Positions 34,118 through 44,448 are shown, counted from the first letter of the stretch. The stretch is DNA of 58,338 nucleotides from Acidobacteriota bacterium (GCA_016201275.1 JACQDB010000089.1:1-58338); one strand, 5' to 3'. The notes: generated by a model not told the origin, from the sequence alone. Program-made: numbers and translations.

Positions 34118-35836
34118 TTACGCCGTGCGTTTGACAATCATCACCGTCATATCGTCAACGGTCGCCGCTGTGCCGACGAAGCGCGCTAAGGCCTCGTCAA
34201 TGCGGTCGCGTATGCCTGAAGCGGAACGATGCAGATGGTTCTTCACCACTTCAATCAAGCGCTCTTCGCCGAACTCTTCATCTTCGAGATTCACCGATTC
34301 GGTAATGCCATCGCTGTAAATCACCAGCACATCGCCCGCCTGGAACTGGACTTTGTCTTCGTCGTAAGTGATCTCCGGCATCAAGCCTACCGGCAAGCCG
34401 CCTTTATCGAGTTTGACCATTTCGCCGTTGGCGCGCATCAACAGCGGCGTGTTGTGACCGCCGTTGGAATAGGTCAACTCGCCGGTCGTCGGCTCAAGCA
34501 CGGAATAGAACAAGGTCAGATATTTATTCGATGGCGAATTTTCATAGATGTAGCAATTGATTTCGCACATCACTTCGCTGATCGAAGCGTTGGTCTGTGC
34601 CTGGGCGCGCACCGCCGCATGAACCGAAGACATCAACAGTGCCGCGCCCGTGCCTTTGCCCGACACATCGCCCACGGCCAGCGCCAGTTTGCCATCGCGG
34701 CGCGGAATGTAATCGTAATAATCGCCGCCGATTTCCCGACACGGAAACGAGACCGCCGTCATATCCCAGCCTGCGAGTTTGGGTGGCGACACCGGTTGCA
34801 AGCGCATCTGAATTTCCGAAGCGACCTTCAACTCTTCTTCCATGCGGCGTTTTTCCAGGCGTTCTTCGAGCAAGCGTTCGTGTTCAATTTTAATCGAAGC
34901 GACCGAAGCAATCGTCGTCAACACTTTCAGGTCTTCTTCTTTGAAGCGATTGTGAAACGGATTGTCCACATAGACCATGCCAAAGGTCTCTTCGCCGGAG
35001 GCCAGCGGCACCGCCATCACCGAGCGTATGTTACTCAGCACCACCGATTGTTGTGCTTGAAAGCGCGGGTCGTGCATGGCGTCAGAGGTGAGAATCGGCA
35101 CGCCTTCTTCCAGCACTTTGTTGGTGATGGAACGCGAGATTTGAATCTGCGAGGGCGATTGCCCGCCGTCATCGAGGGTCGCGCCACGGGCAATTTTGCA
35201 ATTCAATTCATTGCCTTCTTTCAAAAACAGAAAGCCGCGCTCGGCGTCCGTGGCCTGTAGAATTAAATCAATCGTCATCTTCAAGGTATCTTCCAGCGAG
35301 GTGCGCGGCAGCAGGGCGATGCCGACTTGCGAGACGATGCTCAACAGGTCGCGGCCCGGCGATTGCGGCGCGAGCATGGTTTTGACGCCGGTTGACGAGC
35401 GCACTTCGCCGGCGATGGAGCCGGATTGAATGGACGAGATGAGTTCGGAGGTCGAGCGCGCCGCCATGCGTGTGGTAATGGTATCGGCAGGCAGATTGCC
35501 GCTTAAATCCGAAAGATAGACGGTCGCGCCGGAGATCGCCGATTGTTCGCCTGCCGCGTATTCGATTTCGGTTTCGCCTATGCGCACGATGTCGCCGACG
35601 CGAATCCGCAACGCGCCGGAAACTTTTTGACCGTTGAGATAAGTGCCATTGGCGCTGCCATTGTCAACCAGGAGCATCTGTTCATTTTCGCGCCGCAATT
35701 CGGCGTGCAGGCGCGAGGCGAAGGGGTCGCTCAAGCAGATGTCGTTGCGCGACGAGCGCCCGATGGTTAAACGGGTTTTGTCCATCTTGATCGTTGATGG
35801 CTCGTAATCTTTGGGGCGTACAATAAAGGTGTGCAT
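34118..35836 (-). CDS. FHA-GAF-SpoIIE (PP2C-type) phosphatase
   Basis: 572 aa. An N-terminal FHA domain (about 1-100: LTIGRSSRNDICLSDPFASR, NGSANGTYLNG) is followed by a GAF domain (about 165-325) and a SpoIIE/RsbU-type phosphatase domain (345-570) with EIGGDYYDYI, LALAVGDVSGKGTGAALLMS and VLVIYSDGITESVN. SpoIIE/RsbU phosphatases usually act on anti-anti-sigma proteins; with FHA it should dock on phospho-threonine proteins. No STAS protein or anti-sigma kinase is adjacent, so its substrate is open. A short helix (LEERLEKRRMEEELKVASEI) links GAF and phosphatase, typical of signal-transmitting coiled coils. It is the last signalling gene of the minus-strand run. Confidence 0.93.
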   Translation of the reverse strand: MHTFIVRPKDYEPSTIKMDKTRLTIGRSSRNDICLSDPFASRLHAELRRENEQMLLVDNGSANGTYLNGQKVSGALRIRVGDIVRIGETEIEYAAGEQSAISGATVYLSDLSGNLPADTITTRMAARSTSELISSIQSGSIAGEVRSSTGVKTMLAPQSPGRDLLSIVSQVGIALLPRTSLEDTLKMTIDLILQATDAERGFLFLKEGNELNCKIARGATLDDGGQSPSQIQISRSITNKVLEEGVPILTSDAMHDPRFQAQQSVVLSNIRSVMAVPLASGEETFGMVYVDNPFHNRFKEEDLKVLTTIASVASIKIEHERLLEERLEKRRMEEELKVASEIQMRLQPVSPPKLAGWDMTAVSFPCREIGGDYYDYIPRRDGKLALAVGDVSGKGTGAALLMSSVHAAVRAQAQTNASISEVMCEINCYIYENSPSNKYLTLFYSVLEPTTGELTYSNGGHNTPLLMRANGEMVKLDKGGLPVGLMPEITYDEDKVQFQAGDVLVIYSDGITESVNLEDEEFGEERLIEVVKNHLHRSASGIRDRIDEALARFVGTAATVDDMTVMIVKRTA

Positions 35837-35967
35837 AATGATTCAAAAAAATAAAAGGCAACAGGTTCTAAAAAGCGATGCGTAAAGGCGGAGAGCCGTC
35901 TGGCTTGAACTGCGCTAGGTCAATTCTACGGCACTTCACTTTTGCCTTTTGCCTTTTGCCTGGCGGT

Positions 35968-36705
35968 TCACCGCGACATCACGACAATCGTACCGGCCAG
36001 TTTGTCGTGCCATCCTTGCTGGCGTGGGTCCCACAACATCCACAAAAAGCCTAGAAAAAATACCAGCATAGACAACGGATAGCCGATCAGATGACGAATC
36101 GCCGCGCCCCACATGGTGAAGCGTTTGCCGTCGGCGCGAGTGATTTGAATGCCGAGGATTCGCATCCCTGCGCTCTGACCGTTCAAGCCTGCCAGCACCA
36201 CGAAATTGAGAATGAGCAGCAACAGCGTTAAGCCCGCGACGATGAACAAATCCTGATTGGAATCCACCACTGAACGCCTGCCGATGGCCGAAATGGCAAA
36301 GGTGAAAACCATCAGCGCAATCAGGGTGATCAAAAAATCGAACATCCACGCGCCGTAGCGCAAACCGAATCCCGCCTGTTCATACACTCCTATGAAGGCG
36401 TGGGTCGCTGGCGCATACTTACGTGCGGAGGCCGGAATCATGGGCGTCGGTTTGACTGCCGGACGTGCTGGGGTCGTCAAGCGCGCCGCTTCGTTAGACG
36501 CTGTACCAGCGCTGCCGTTGCGTTCCATTGCCGGTGCGCGTTCGGCAGTCGCGGCGCGATTCATCTTTTCCACCACTTCATGAACCGGCTTGGCGGCGGA
36601 TGCGGATTGCGCCTCGACGACATTGCGACGACCTTTGCCACATTGCGGACAAAACTTTGACCGCTCACTGTATTGCTTGCCACAGTATGGACAGAACTTT
36701 GACAT
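35968..36705 (-). CDS. Zinc-ribbon RDD-domain membrane protein
   Basis: 245 aa from the ATG at 36705. An N-terminal zinc ribbon (FCPYCGKQYSERSKFCPQCG) is followed by a Ala/Pro-rich linker and an RDD domain: GFGLRYGAWMFDFLITLIAL, a second hydrophobic helix (FIVAGLTLLLLILNFVVLAG), GMRILGIQI and a last segment YPLSMLVFFLGFLWMLWD. RDD proteins have conserved Arg and Asp residues in membrane helices; some transport ions, but most are uncharacterised. It lies between the FHA-kinase gene and the FHA-phosphatase gene in the same direction, so it may be a membrane partner of the system. The gap to the kinase gene is filled by a hairpin repeat. Confidence 0.88.
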   Translation of the reverse strand: MSKFCPYCGKQYSERSKFCPQCGKGRRNVVEAQSASAAKPVHEVVEKMNRAATAERAPAMERNGSAGTASNEAARLTTPARPAVKPTPMIPASARKYAPATHAFIGVYEQAGFGLRYGAWMFDFLITLIALMVFTFAISAIGRRSVVDSNQDLFIVAGLTLLLLILNFVVLAGLNGQSAGMRILGIQITRADGKRFTMWGAAIRHLIGYPLSMLVFFLGFLWMLWDPRQQGWHDKLAGTIVVMSR

Positions 36706-36716
36706 AATCAATAGTC

Positions 36717-36805
36717 TATAGTCATTAGTCCCTAGTCATTAGTCAAGGGCAGGCAAGCGCCTGGCTCGCCAACGCAGGACTAAGAACTAGGGACTAATGG
36801 CTATA
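36717..36805. repeat. Heptamer-type hairpin spanning the kinase/RDD gap
   Basis: TATAGTCATTAGTCCCTAGT (36717-36736) pairs with 36786-36805 with one mismatch. The right arm runs over the kinase stop codon (36801-36803), and the left arm ends 12 bases before the RDD start. Inner GC-rich stem near GGCAAGCGCCTGGCTCGCC. It would be transcribed within the operon. Confidence 0.75.
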
Positions 36806-38279
36806 CCAGCATAAAGCGCAACAAGGTGCCGCCGAGTTTCAATTCATCGCCTGCGGTCAGCACGCGCGGCGATTTGGTGTTGAGGCGAATCGAGCCGCCA
36901 TTGACCGAGTTGACCACCGTGCCGTTGACCGATCCCAAATCTTCAACCAGAAATTGCTCACCGGAGCGATAGATGCGGGCGTGGCGACGCGAGACTTTGG
37001 TTTCCGGGTCAAACATGGTCAGGTCAATTTCCGGGAAGATGCCGGTGTGCGGGTCTTGCCGTCCCAATAACACGCTGTCTTTATCAATCAAAAAGGGCTT
37101 GACCATGTCCGAGGTTCCCATGACGACCAGTTGTGCAGAGACGCGCATACCGGCGGCACCGCCGGAATTGGGTGCGGCGCTGCCCACCATAGGTTGACGC
37201 GCTCCGCAATGGGCGCAGAAAACATCATCAATGCCGATCTTGTCGCCGCAATGGCCGCAAAACACCCAGCCCGAAGCCGGTGCGGGAGCGGCGCTGCCCG
37301 GCGTGCCGACGCCTTTGGAATCTTTCACCTTGGGCGCGCCGTTGGCGTTGTTTGGCACTTCGCGTTTTGGTGGGTCATTGGTCGAGCGCCCTGCTTCTAC
37401 GGGTTTTACGGCGCTCAAATTGGCGCTGTGATCCTGTAGGTCGCGCATAAATTGCAGCGCCGATTCAGGGCGGTCTTCCGGCGTATGCGCTACCGATGTG
37501 ACCAACAAGTGTTCCATCTCCGGCGAGATGTTGGGATTGAGTTGGCGCGGCAAAGGGTTCTTGCTGAAATCGAAAATCAGCAGCGGATTATCCTGCGGGT
37601 CGGAACCCGTCATCATATGAAACATGGTCGCGCCAAGTGAATAAATATCGGAGCGCGGTTCCACTTTTCCGGCGAACAATTCGGGCGGCGCATAGCCCAT
37701 CGTGCCGATGGCGGTGACGCCTTTTTCCGTAGGCCGGACGATGCGGGCGATGCCAAAATCCACCAGCATGACGCGCCCCGTTTTGTCATCAATCATGAGG
37801 TTGGCGGGTTTGAGGTCGCGGTAAATAATCGGCGGTTTCTGCGAATGTATGTAGTGCAGCACATCGGCAATTTGAATCGCCCATTTGGTCACTGTCGCTT
37901 CATCCACAGTGCCGCCGCGCACGCGCATCTGTTCGGCCAGATCGCCGCCGCCAATCCAGCGCATCACCAGGTAGTACCTGCCGCCTTCGATGAAATAATC
38001 GAAGACCGTAGGAATGGACGGGTGATCGAGTTGCGCCAGCACTTCGGCTTCGCGCTTGAAATCTTCGACCGCTTTGGCGCGTTGCGATTGATCGGCGAAT
38101 AATTCGATCATCTCTTTGACGGCGCACAAGCGGTCAGCGAGGCGTTTATCGCGGGCTTGATAGACGCTGCCCATACCGCCGCCGCCGACGCGCCGCACGA
38201 TGGAGTAGCGGTCAAGCAACAGCGTTCCCGGCTCTAGCTGAACCCCAGCCGATTTTCTTGATTTTTTCTGGTCAGACAT
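36801..38279 (-). CDS. Ser/Thr kinase with zinc ribbon and C-terminal FHA domain
   Basis: 492 aa, no membrane segment. The kinase domain (about 20-285) has VGGGGMGSVY, ATP lysine K55, IIYRDLKPAN (Tyr for the first His of HRD, D145 kept) and LVDFG (D164). A disordered region leads to a zinc ribbon (FCGHCGDKIGIDDVFCAHCG) and then an FHA domain: LLGRQDPHTGIFPEIDL, SRRHARIYRSGEQF, GSVNGTVVN. YRD in place of HRD is common in this kinase group. The FHA signature TGIFPEIDL also occurs in the FHA protein upstream (SGIFPDVDL), so the two may read similar phosphothreonines. Soluble kinase with its own reader domain, possibly self-docking after autophosphorylation. Confidence 0.93.
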   Translation of the reverse strand: MSDQKKSRKSAGVQLEPGTLLLDRYSIVRRVGGGGMGSVYQARDKRLADRLCAVKEMIELFADQSQRAKAVEDFKREAEVLAQLDHPSIPTVFDYFIEGGRYYLVMRWIGGGDLAEQMRVRGGTVDEATVTKWAIQIADVLHYIHSQKPPIIYRDLKPANLMIDDKTGRVMLVDFGIARIVRPTEKGVTAIGTMGYAPPELFAGKVEPRSDIYSLGATMFHMMTGSDPQDNPLLIFDFSKNPLPRQLNPNISPEMEHLLVTSVAHTPEDRPESALQFMRDLQDHSANLSAVKPVEAGRSTNDPPKREVPNNANGAPKVKDSKGVGTPGSAAPAPASGWVFCGHCGDKIGIDDVFCAHCGARQPMVGSAAPNSGGAAGMRVSAQLVVMGTSDMVKPFLIDKDSVLLGRQDPHTGIFPEIDLTMFDPETKVSRRHARIYRSGEQFLVEDLGSVNGTVVNSVNGGSIRLNTKSPRVLTAGDELKLGGTLLRFMLV

Positions 38280-38459
38280 ATGGGCTACGGATTTCGATAG
38301 ATGCGCTTGCTCGGATCAAGTAGAGGCGCGCTCCGCTGCTCGGGTACGCTCACCCGGCTCCAGAGTTGGTTCTCTTCCTGATCATCGCGGCTGCGGTGGA
38401 ACCCTCGGTACAAATCTGCTCTCCCGATCCTCGAATCTGGTGATGCAAACTCGCTTTGC

Positions 38460-39272
38460 TTACTTCAAAACCTGAAACTTCAAAAATGTTTTGCCAATGA
38501 TCACTTCGTCGCCGTGTTGCAGAACGTGGCGTTTACCGGGCAACAGGCGGCGGCCTCGATTGATAAAGGTGCCATTGGTTGAACCCAGGTCTTCAATTAA
38601 AAACTGTCCGTTGTGTTTGATGATGCGCGCATGGCGGCGCGAAATTTTGGCTTCCGGGTCGTCTTCATCCAGATCAACATCAGGGAAAATGCCGCTGTCG
38701 GCATCCCAGCGCCCGATGCTGGTTTCAATACCGGTGACGGAAAATTCGCGTCCGACTCTGCCGCCTCTTTCAATAATCAGGCGAGCGTTGACATCGGCGT
38801 GGCTGCTGGCCGCAGGGTTTTTCTCTTCGGCTTTGAAGGCTTCCGTGCGCCCTCTGGCCGACAGCGCATAGGTTTGTGCCTGCGGTTTTTTCTCACCTGA
38901 AGCTTCGGTCGCGCCATTGCTGTAGGCCATCTGTTTGTCGCTCGGCAAGGGCGCGAGCGGTTGGTCAGCGGCAGGGCGCTTGTCGTTTTGACGGGCTGGC
39001 ATCGCCGGTTTGGGCATACTCGTAGAGGTCGTGAAAGAAGGCGGCGACGGGATAAACGATTCCTGGGTGTTGGACGCCAGCGGCGCGGCGATATTGGCTT
39101 CCGGTGGAATGCTGTGTTCCGGCACGGCGCTGGGCGGTTGATACAGCGAATGCCCCGACTCGTTGCGTGCGTAGGTAACCGGTGGTGCCGACAAGTCCAG
39201 TTTCATTCCACACTCGTCGCAATATTCGCTCCCATCAAGGTTATTCGTCCCGCAATTATTACAACTAATCAT
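38460..39272 (-). CDS. Zinc-ribbon FHA-domain protein
   Basis: 270 aa from the ATG at 39272, supported by GGAGG ten bases upstream; the longer frame adds 21 unlikely residues. The N-terminal zinc ribbon (CNNCGTNNLDGSEYCDECG) is followed by ~120 residues of low-complexity Pro/Ser sequence and a C-terminal FHA domain: SIGRWDADSGIFPDVDLDED, SRRHARIIKHNGQF, GSTNGTFIN. It has no enzymatic domain and should be an adaptor or substrate in the phospho-signalling run. The next gene on the strand is the FHA kinase, 180 bp downstream; the gap (38280-38459) shows no feature. Confidence 0.9.
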   Translation of the reverse strand: MISCNNCGTNNLDGSEYCDECGMKLDLSAPPVTYARNESGHSLYQPPSAVPEHSIPPEANIAAPLASNTQESFIPSPPSFTTSTSMPKPAMPARQNDKRPAADQPLAPLPSDKQMAYSNGATEASGEKKPQAQTYALSARGRTEAFKAEEKNPAASSHADVNARLIIERGGRVGREFSVTGIETSIGRWDADSGIFPDVDLDEDDPEAKISRRHARIIKHNGQFLIEDLGSTNGTFINRGRRLLPGKRHVLQHGDEVIIGKTFLKFQVLK

Positions 39273-39701
39273 AAGGTCGGACCTCCGAGCTTTTCCTCTG
39301 GAGTTGGTTTCATCAGCCCCCCGATTATAGCGCACACCTGCAACGGTATCAATAAACCAACTTGCGGTTTTGCACTTTGCAAATTCCTAGATTCTCAGAT
39401 TGCGAATCAGATGTCCACTGTTTATATCCACCCTCGGTCCACACCCGTGATGGTTGCTTCTTCTTCCCTGCTTCCTTTGCCGTCGTCAAGGGTCTGCATT
39501 CTTCACCTAAGCCGTGCTTCGTTACATGATTTTTGTTGCGCCAGACCAATTCTTTCTAGAAAAAATTGGCAGCGGGATGGGCTAATTATAAAGGCGAATC
39601 ACAGATGTCTGGGCAATCTTTGTTGCAGCAGTAAAGAAGTCCTTGCGGCAATACAATCCGTAAAACCGGGCGGATGGATAGCCGGTATGAAAGGCTGGCA
39701 T
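39273..39701. other. Gap without identified gene
   Basis: Only short overlapping open frames are present and none looks coding. 39349-39600 is less GC-rich than the flanks. It probably holds the promoter of the minus-strand FHA/kinase operon, but no clear -35/-10 pair is visible. Confidence 0.4.
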
Positions 39702-39739
39702 GAAAGAAGCGCGTGGGAATCAATTCACGCGCTTCTTTC
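39702..39739. terminator. Perfect 14-bp hairpin downstream of the dipeptidase gene
   Basis: GAAAGAAGCGCGTG (39702-39715) pairs exactly with CACGCGCTTCTTTC (39726-39739), loop 10 bases, 21 bp after the minus-strand stop at 39761. No U tract follows on either strand, so termination is likely but unproven. Confidence 0.5.
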
Positions 39740-39760
39740 ATCTGTCCTATAGCATAGTGA

Positions 39761-41131
39761 TTACAACCTGCTGATCTGGTCGAAATAACTGACAAACATT
39801 TTCATGCCGCCTGAGGCCTGTCGCCAGTCGAAGTTTTCGTTCTTCGCGTGATAGCCATGCTCCGGTAACGACAAACCTAAAAAGGTAATCGGCGCGTGCA
39901 GATATTTTTTCATCGTTACCACTGCGCCAATCGAACCGCCTTCGCGGGTGAACGCCGGTTTGCTGCCAAAGGCGAACTGCATAGCGGCAATTGCTGCGTC
40001 GGCGTACTTGCCGGAAAATTCGCCGCTGTAAGGTTCAAGCGCCCCTGCGAATTCGACTTTAATATCCGGGTTTTTCGTCTTCACGAAATCGCGCACCAGT
40101 TTGAATAATTCTTTCGGTTTCTGGTCTGGCACTAAACGACAACTGATTTTGGCCTGCGCCTGATATGGCACGATGGTCTTGACGCCCGGCCCTTGATAGC
40201 CGCCGGTGATGCCGTGAACTTCAAAGGTCGGCAAGGCCATCACCGCTTTTAACACGCTCGCTTCATCGTCAAAGCGCAGCGCTTTCAATTCGTGCGCCTT
40301 GCGAAAACCTTGCGCCGTGAAACCGGAATCGAGAAAACTCTTCAACTCCTGACGGGTCGCTTGTCGCACCGTATCGTAGAAGCCTTTGATCTTCACCTTG
40401 CCAGTGGTCGCGTCGTAACATTCGGAAATCACTTTGCAGAGTTCGCCAATCGGATTGCGCGCCGCCCCGCCCGTCAGTCCCGAATGCACATCTTTCGCGC
40501 CGGTCTGCAAGGTCAAAGTTAAAAGCATCATGCCGCGCAAGCCATACGGCACGGCGGGTTTTGCGCGTGAAATCCAAATCGTATCACTGACCAAAACCGA
40601 AGCAGTTTGCAAACGCTTGACGTTGGGTTTGACGAAGTGTTCAAAATTCGGGCTGCCGATCTCTTCTTCGAGTTCCCAGATAAAATTGATGTTGAGCGGG
40701 ATGCCGTTTTCGACGGCGTAGCGTGCGCCCAGCATGGCCGCAAGCGCCGGGCCTTTGTCGTCTGTGGTGCCGCGTCCTTCGTAACGCCCGTTGTTTTTAT
40801 AAAAGGTGAACGGCGCTTTGTGCCATTCTTCGGGGTTGGCGGGTTGCACGTCCAAGTGATTGTAAATCGTCACCGTAGGATTTTTCGGGGCGGTTTCAAT
40901 GCGCCCGAAAACCACCGGATAACCGGGCGTTTCGACGATTTCGGTTGTTGCGCCGAGAGCTTCGAGATACTGTTTTGCCAGTTCAGCGCCGCGCCGTATA
41001 TCGCCTTGACGTTCCGGCTCCATGCTGATGGTGGGGATTTCGACGAAGTCGCCGAGTTTATTTTCAAATTCATTGCGTGACGTTTTGATGTAAGCGTCCA
41101 GTCCTTTGAAAGATTGGGCGGTTTCTGCCAT
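39761..41131 (-). CDS. M20-family metallopeptidase (dipeptidase-like)
   Basis: 456 aa. It should cleave dipeptides or short peptides in the cytosol with a two-zinc site. Visible: [18 protein letters not shown] (H92, D94), [14 protein letters not shown] (bridging Asp near 124), [12 protein letters not shown] (catalytic and metal Glu) and the late [12 protein letters not shown] (His ligand). [10 protein letters not shown] and the dimerisation-domain region [20 protein letters not shown] are also typical. The start has AGAGGA nine bases upstream. No signal peptide. It is divergent from korA, 240 bp away, and its 3' side has a terminator-like hairpin, so it is a single-gene unit. Confidence 0.94.
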   Translation of the reverse strand: MAETAQSFKGLDAYIKTSRNEFENKLGDFVEIPTISMEPERQGDIRRGAELAKQYLEALGATTEIVETPGYPVVFGRIETAPKNPTVTIYNHLDVQPANPEEWHKAPFTFYKNNGRYEGRGTTDDKGPALAAMLGARYAVENGIPLNINFIWELEEEIGSPNFEHFVKPNVKRLQTASVLVSDTIWISRAKPAVPYGLRGMMLLTLTLQTGAKDVHSGLTGGAARNPIGELCKVISECYDATTGKVKIKGFYDTVRQATRQELKSFLDSGFTAQGFRKAHELKALRFDDEASVLKAVMALPTFEVHGITGGYQGPGVKTIVPYQAQAKISCRLVPDQKPKELFKLVRDFVKTKNPDIKVEFAGALEPYSGEFSGKYADAAIAAMQFAFGSKPAFTREGGSIGAVVTMKKYLHAPITFLGLSLPEHGYHAKNENFDWRQASGGMKMFVSYFDQISRL

Positions 41132-41371
41132 GTTGATTTCCTCTCTTTGCGGGCTTGATGATATTGATATTTGGCGCGGTCATTATGAAGAGGCGGCTTT
41201 TGCGGTGTCAAGCACAGCCAGCAGCCGTGGGCGTATTCTCTTTACGCTCCATATTCTTTTGTGTAGAATTTCGGTTTCGGACAGAAGTTCGTTGGCTACA
41301 CAAGTCGCTATGGCCTCGCGCACTCCCCAACGGCTTTCATCTTACATCATAAAACATCAGGACGGGCATCT

Positions 41372-43237
41372 ATGAGTTCGACAACTATACTCAATAATGT
41401 AGAAGAGCGTCACATTGAAGAGCTTGATGCAGTGACCATACGCTTTGCCGGCGACTCCGGCGACGGTATGCAGCTTACAGGCACGCAGTTCACAAACACG
41501 TCGGCGGTGTTGGGCAATGACATTTCGACGCTGCCGGATTTTCCCGCTGAAATACGCGCGCCCGCCGGTTCCTTGCCGGGCGTCTCCGGCTTTCAGTTGA
41601 ACTTTTCCAATCACGACATACGCACGCCTGGCGATGCGCCCAATGTTTTAGTGGCGATGAATCCGGCAGCCCTCAAAGTCAATCTTGCCGACCTTGATGC
41701 CGGTGGTATTCTCATCGTCAACACCGATGCCTTCAATGAAAACAATTTGAAGAAGGCCGGTTATGCCATCAACCCGCTCGACGACGACAGCCTTAGCGGC
41801 TATCGCCTGTTCAAGATTCCCATCACCACAGCCAACCGCGCCGCCCTGCGCGACGAAGTGAAAATCTCTTCCAAAGAGATTGACCGCTGCAAAAATTTCT
41901 GGGCTTTGGGCTTGATGTACTGGCTCTATGATAGACCGCTAGACTCAACCTTGAATTGGATTGAAGCGAAGTTCAAAAAGAATGCCGAACTCGTCAAGGC
42001 CAACATCACGGCTTTGAAAGCGGGCTTCGCATATGCCGAAGCCGCCGAATTATTCACCACCCATTATCGCGTCAAGCGCGCCGCCATCGCGCCCGGCAAA
42101 TATCGCAACATCACCGGCAACGAAGCCACCGCTTTAGGTTGCATAGCCGCTTCGGTGTTGGCCGAAAAGCCGCTCTTTTACGCCAGCTACCCGATTACGC
42201 CAGCCTCCGACATTCTGCACGCCTTGTCGTCGTATAAAAATTTCGGCGTCAAAACCTTTCAAGCCGAAGACGAAATCGCCGCCATGTGTGCAGCCATAGG
42301 CGCAGCGTTCGCCGGTCAATTGGGACTGACGGGAACCAGCGGCCCCGGCCTCGCTTTGAAATCCGAAGCGTTAGGATTAGCCGTGATGACCGAATTGCCT
42401 GTCGTCGTGATTGACGTACAACGCGGCGGCCCGTCAACCGGCTTGCCGACCAAGACCGAGCAGGCCGATTTGTTGCAGGCGATGTTTGGCCGCAACGGTG
42501 AATGCCCTGTTGCGATAGTTGCTCCGGCAACGGCGTCCGATTGTTTCGCTATGGCTATCGAAGCCTTTCGCATCGCCACCAAGCACATGGTTCCGGTCAT
42601 CTATTTGTCGGACGGTTATCTGGCCAATGGCGCGGAACCTTGGCTGTTGCCCAAACTTGATGAGTTGCCGAAATTTGAAGTCAAGTATCACACCGAAGCG
42701 GCAGGCTTTCAGCCTTATGCGCGGGATGGGGAAACTCTGGCGCGACCTTGGGGCATACCCGGAACCCCCGGCCTTGAGCATCGCATCGGCGGCATTGAAA
42801 AACAGGACATCACCGGCAATGTCTCTTACGATGCCGAAAACCATATGCACATGGTCAAGACACGACAAGAGAAAGTTGACCGCATCGCCAACGACATTCC
42901 AGACCTTGAAGTGTTTGGCGAAGCGGAAGGCCGCTTGCTGGTCTTGGGCTGGGGTTCGACCTGCGGCTCGATTACTTCGGCGGTCGAAGAGATGCAGCAA
43001 CAAGGCTACTCCGTTTCGAGCGCCCACCTGCGTCACCTGAATCCGTTTCCGAAAAATCTCGGCGAATTGCTGGGGAAATTTGACCGCGTGCTGGTTCCTG
43101 AATTGAATATGGGACAACTGGCCATGCTGCTGCGCGCCAGATATTTGATACCGGCCATCTCGTTCCCGAAGGTCAAAGGCAAGCCCTTCAAGATCAGCGA
43201 ACTCACGGCCAAGATGAAAGAAGTCTATGAAGATTAG
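41372..43237 (+). CDS. korA: 2-oxoglutarate:ferredoxin oxidoreductase, alpha subunit (gamma-alpha fusion)
   Basis: 621 aa. The N-terminal third is the gamma domain ([40 protein letters not shown]), followed by the pyrimidine-binding alpha domain ([70 protein letters not shown]). With the beta subunit downstream it converts 2-oxoglutarate, CoA and oxidised ferredoxin to succinyl-CoA, CO2 and reduced ferredoxin. Substrate choice between 2-oxoglutarate and other 2-oxoacids is inferred from the Kor-like two-subunit form and from sucC two genes away. The intergenic repeat at 43250 separates it from korB. Confidence 0.93.
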   Translation: MSSTTILNNVEERHIEELDAVTIRFAGDSGDGMQLTGTQFTNTSAVLGNDISTLPDFPAEIRAPAGSLPGVSGFQLNFSNHDIRTPGDAPNVLVAMNPAALKVNLADLDAGGILIVNTDAFNENNLKKAGYAINPLDDDSLSGYRLFKIPITTANRAALRDEVKISSKEIDRCKNFWALGLMYWLYDRPLDSTLNWIEAKFKKNAELVKANITALKAGFAYAEAAELFTTHYRVKRAAIAPGKYRNITGNEATALGCIAASVLAEKPLFYASYPITPASDILHALSSYKNFGVKTFQAEDEIAAMCAAIGAAFAGQLGLTGTSGPGLALKSEALGLAVMTELPVVVIDVQRGGPSTGLPTKTEQADLLQAMFGRNGECPVAIVAPATASDCFAMAIEAFRIATKHMVPVIYLSDGYLANGAEPWLLPKLDELPKFEVKYHTEAAGFQPYARDGETLARPWGIPGTPGLEHRIGGIEKQDITGNVSYDAENHMHMVKTRQEKVDRIANDIPDLEVFGEAEGRLLVLGWGSTCGSITSAVEEMQQQGYSVSSAHLRHLNPFPKNLGELLGKFDRVLVPELNMGQLAMLLRARYLIPAISFPKVKGKPFKISELTAKMKEVYED

Positions 43238-43249
43238 TTCCTGGTTTTT

Positions 43250-43361
43250 GGTTATTCGTTACTGCTTATCTGGTTACTGGTTGACTGCCGAAAAATTAAG
43301 CAGCGAACCACGAATAACCAGTACCCAATAGCAAATAACCCGTAACCAGTAACGAATAACC
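43250..43361. repeat. TTACTGG-type intergenic hairpin between korA and korB
   Basis: GGTTATTCGTTACTG (43250-43264) pairs exactly with 43347-43361, and further GGTTACTGG/CCAGTAACC copies lie inside. It spans the gap from 13 bases after the korA stop to 12 bases before the korB start. A separate GAGGA site serves korB. Confidence 0.75.
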
Positions 43362-43372
43362 AAAGAGGAATT

Positions 43373-44428
43373 ATGAGCGCAAATATAGAAAATACCAACG
43401 GCGGCAATGGTGATGCCGCGCCTGTCAAACTCACCCGCAAAGATTATGTGTCGGATCAGGAGGTGCGCTGGTGTCCGGGATGCGGCGATTACGCGATTCT
43501 GGCGCAAGTGCAAAAGGTCATGCCGGAACTTGGCATCAAACGCGAAAACACCGTCTTTGTTTCCGGCATCGGTTGTTCGAGCCGCTTTCCGTATTACATG
43601 AACACCTACGGCTTTCACTCGATTCACGGGCGCGCTCCGGCGGTCGCCACCGGCATCAAGGCCTCGAATCCAGAGCTTTCCGTGTGGGTCATCACTGGCG
43701 ATGGCGATGCGTTGTCTATCGGCGGCAATCATTTGATTCACGCTATACGACGCAACCTGGACATCAACATACTGCTGTTCAACAATCGCATTTATGGATT
43801 GACCAAAGGGCAATACTCGCCGACTTCGGAATTCGGCAAGAAGACCAAATCCACGCCCTTCGGCGTCATTGATTATCCTTTGAATCCGTTGTCGGTGGCG
43901 TTGGCTGCCGAATCCACTTTCGTAGCCCGTTCGGTGGATACCTTCACCACGCATTTGCAGGAGATGGTCGAACGCGCCATGCGTCACAAAGGCGTATCGT
44001 TTGTCGAGATTTATCAGAACTGCAACATCTTCAATGACCATGCGTTCGATATGTTCACCGAGCGCGCCGTCAAAGATGACCGCACCATCAGCCTGGAACA
44101 CGGCAAGCCGCTGGTGTTTGGTAAAGAGAAAAATCGCGGCGTCAAGATGCGTAGCGATATGCACCTTGAAGTCGTCGAGTTGAACGACACAACTACCGAA
44201 GCCGACTTGATTGTGCATAACGAAAAAGCGCCCGATTCCTACTTGGCTTATATGCTGTCGCGCATGGAGTACCCGGATTACCCTGTGCCGATTGGCGTCT
44301 TCCGCGATGTTGAAAAGCCTACGTATGAAGATTTGCTGGAGAGCCAAATCGAATCGGCCATCGCCAAACTCGGCCCCGGCAGTCTGGAAAAACTGATCAA
44401 CAGCGGCGACACCTGGGTTATTGAATAA
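43373..44428 (+). CDS. korB: 2-oxoglutarate:ferredoxin oxidoreductase, beta subunit
   Basis: 351 aa. It carries the thiamine pyrophosphate site (VITGDGDALSIGGNHLIHAI, LLFNNRIYGLTKGQYSPTS) and the four cysteines of the proximal 4Fe-4S cluster in WCPGCGDY, GIGCSSRFPYY and YQNCNIFND. There is no extra ferredoxin domain. GAGGA lies five to six bases before the ATG. It is the partner of korA 135 bp upstream. C-terminal ~90 residues are charged and close the usual length. The enzyme gives this organism a ferredoxin-linked step in the TCA cycle, reversible in principle. Confidence 0.94.
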   Translation: MSANIENTNGGNGDAAPVKLTRKDYVSDQEVRWCPGCGDYAILAQVQKVMPELGIKRENTVFVSGIGCSSRFPYYMNTYGFHSIHGRAPAVATGIKASNPELSVWVITGDGDALSIGGNHLIHAIRRNLDINILLFNNRIYGLTKGQYSPTSEFGKKTKSTPFGVIDYPLNPLSVALAAESTFVARSVDTFTTHLQEMVERAMRHKGVSFVEIYQNCNIFNDHAFDMFTERAVKDDRTISLEHGKPLVFGKEKNRGVKMRSDMHLEVVELNDTTTEADLIVHNEKAPDSYLAYMLSRMEYPDYPVPIGVFRDVEKPTYEDLLESQIESAIAKLGPGSLEKLINSGDTWVIE

Positions 44429-44448
44429 TCTACAGTCAGGCAGTCTGA

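Noticed and set aside
34229-35260. 343-codon plus-strand frame
   Set aside because: Antisense to the clear FHA-GAF-SpoIIE gene; His/Phe/Arg-rich composition typical of an antisense shadow.
38961-39752. 263-codon plus-strand frame
   Set aside because: It overlaps the zinc-ribbon FHA gene on the other strand and has low-quality composition; it looks like a shadow and a gap.
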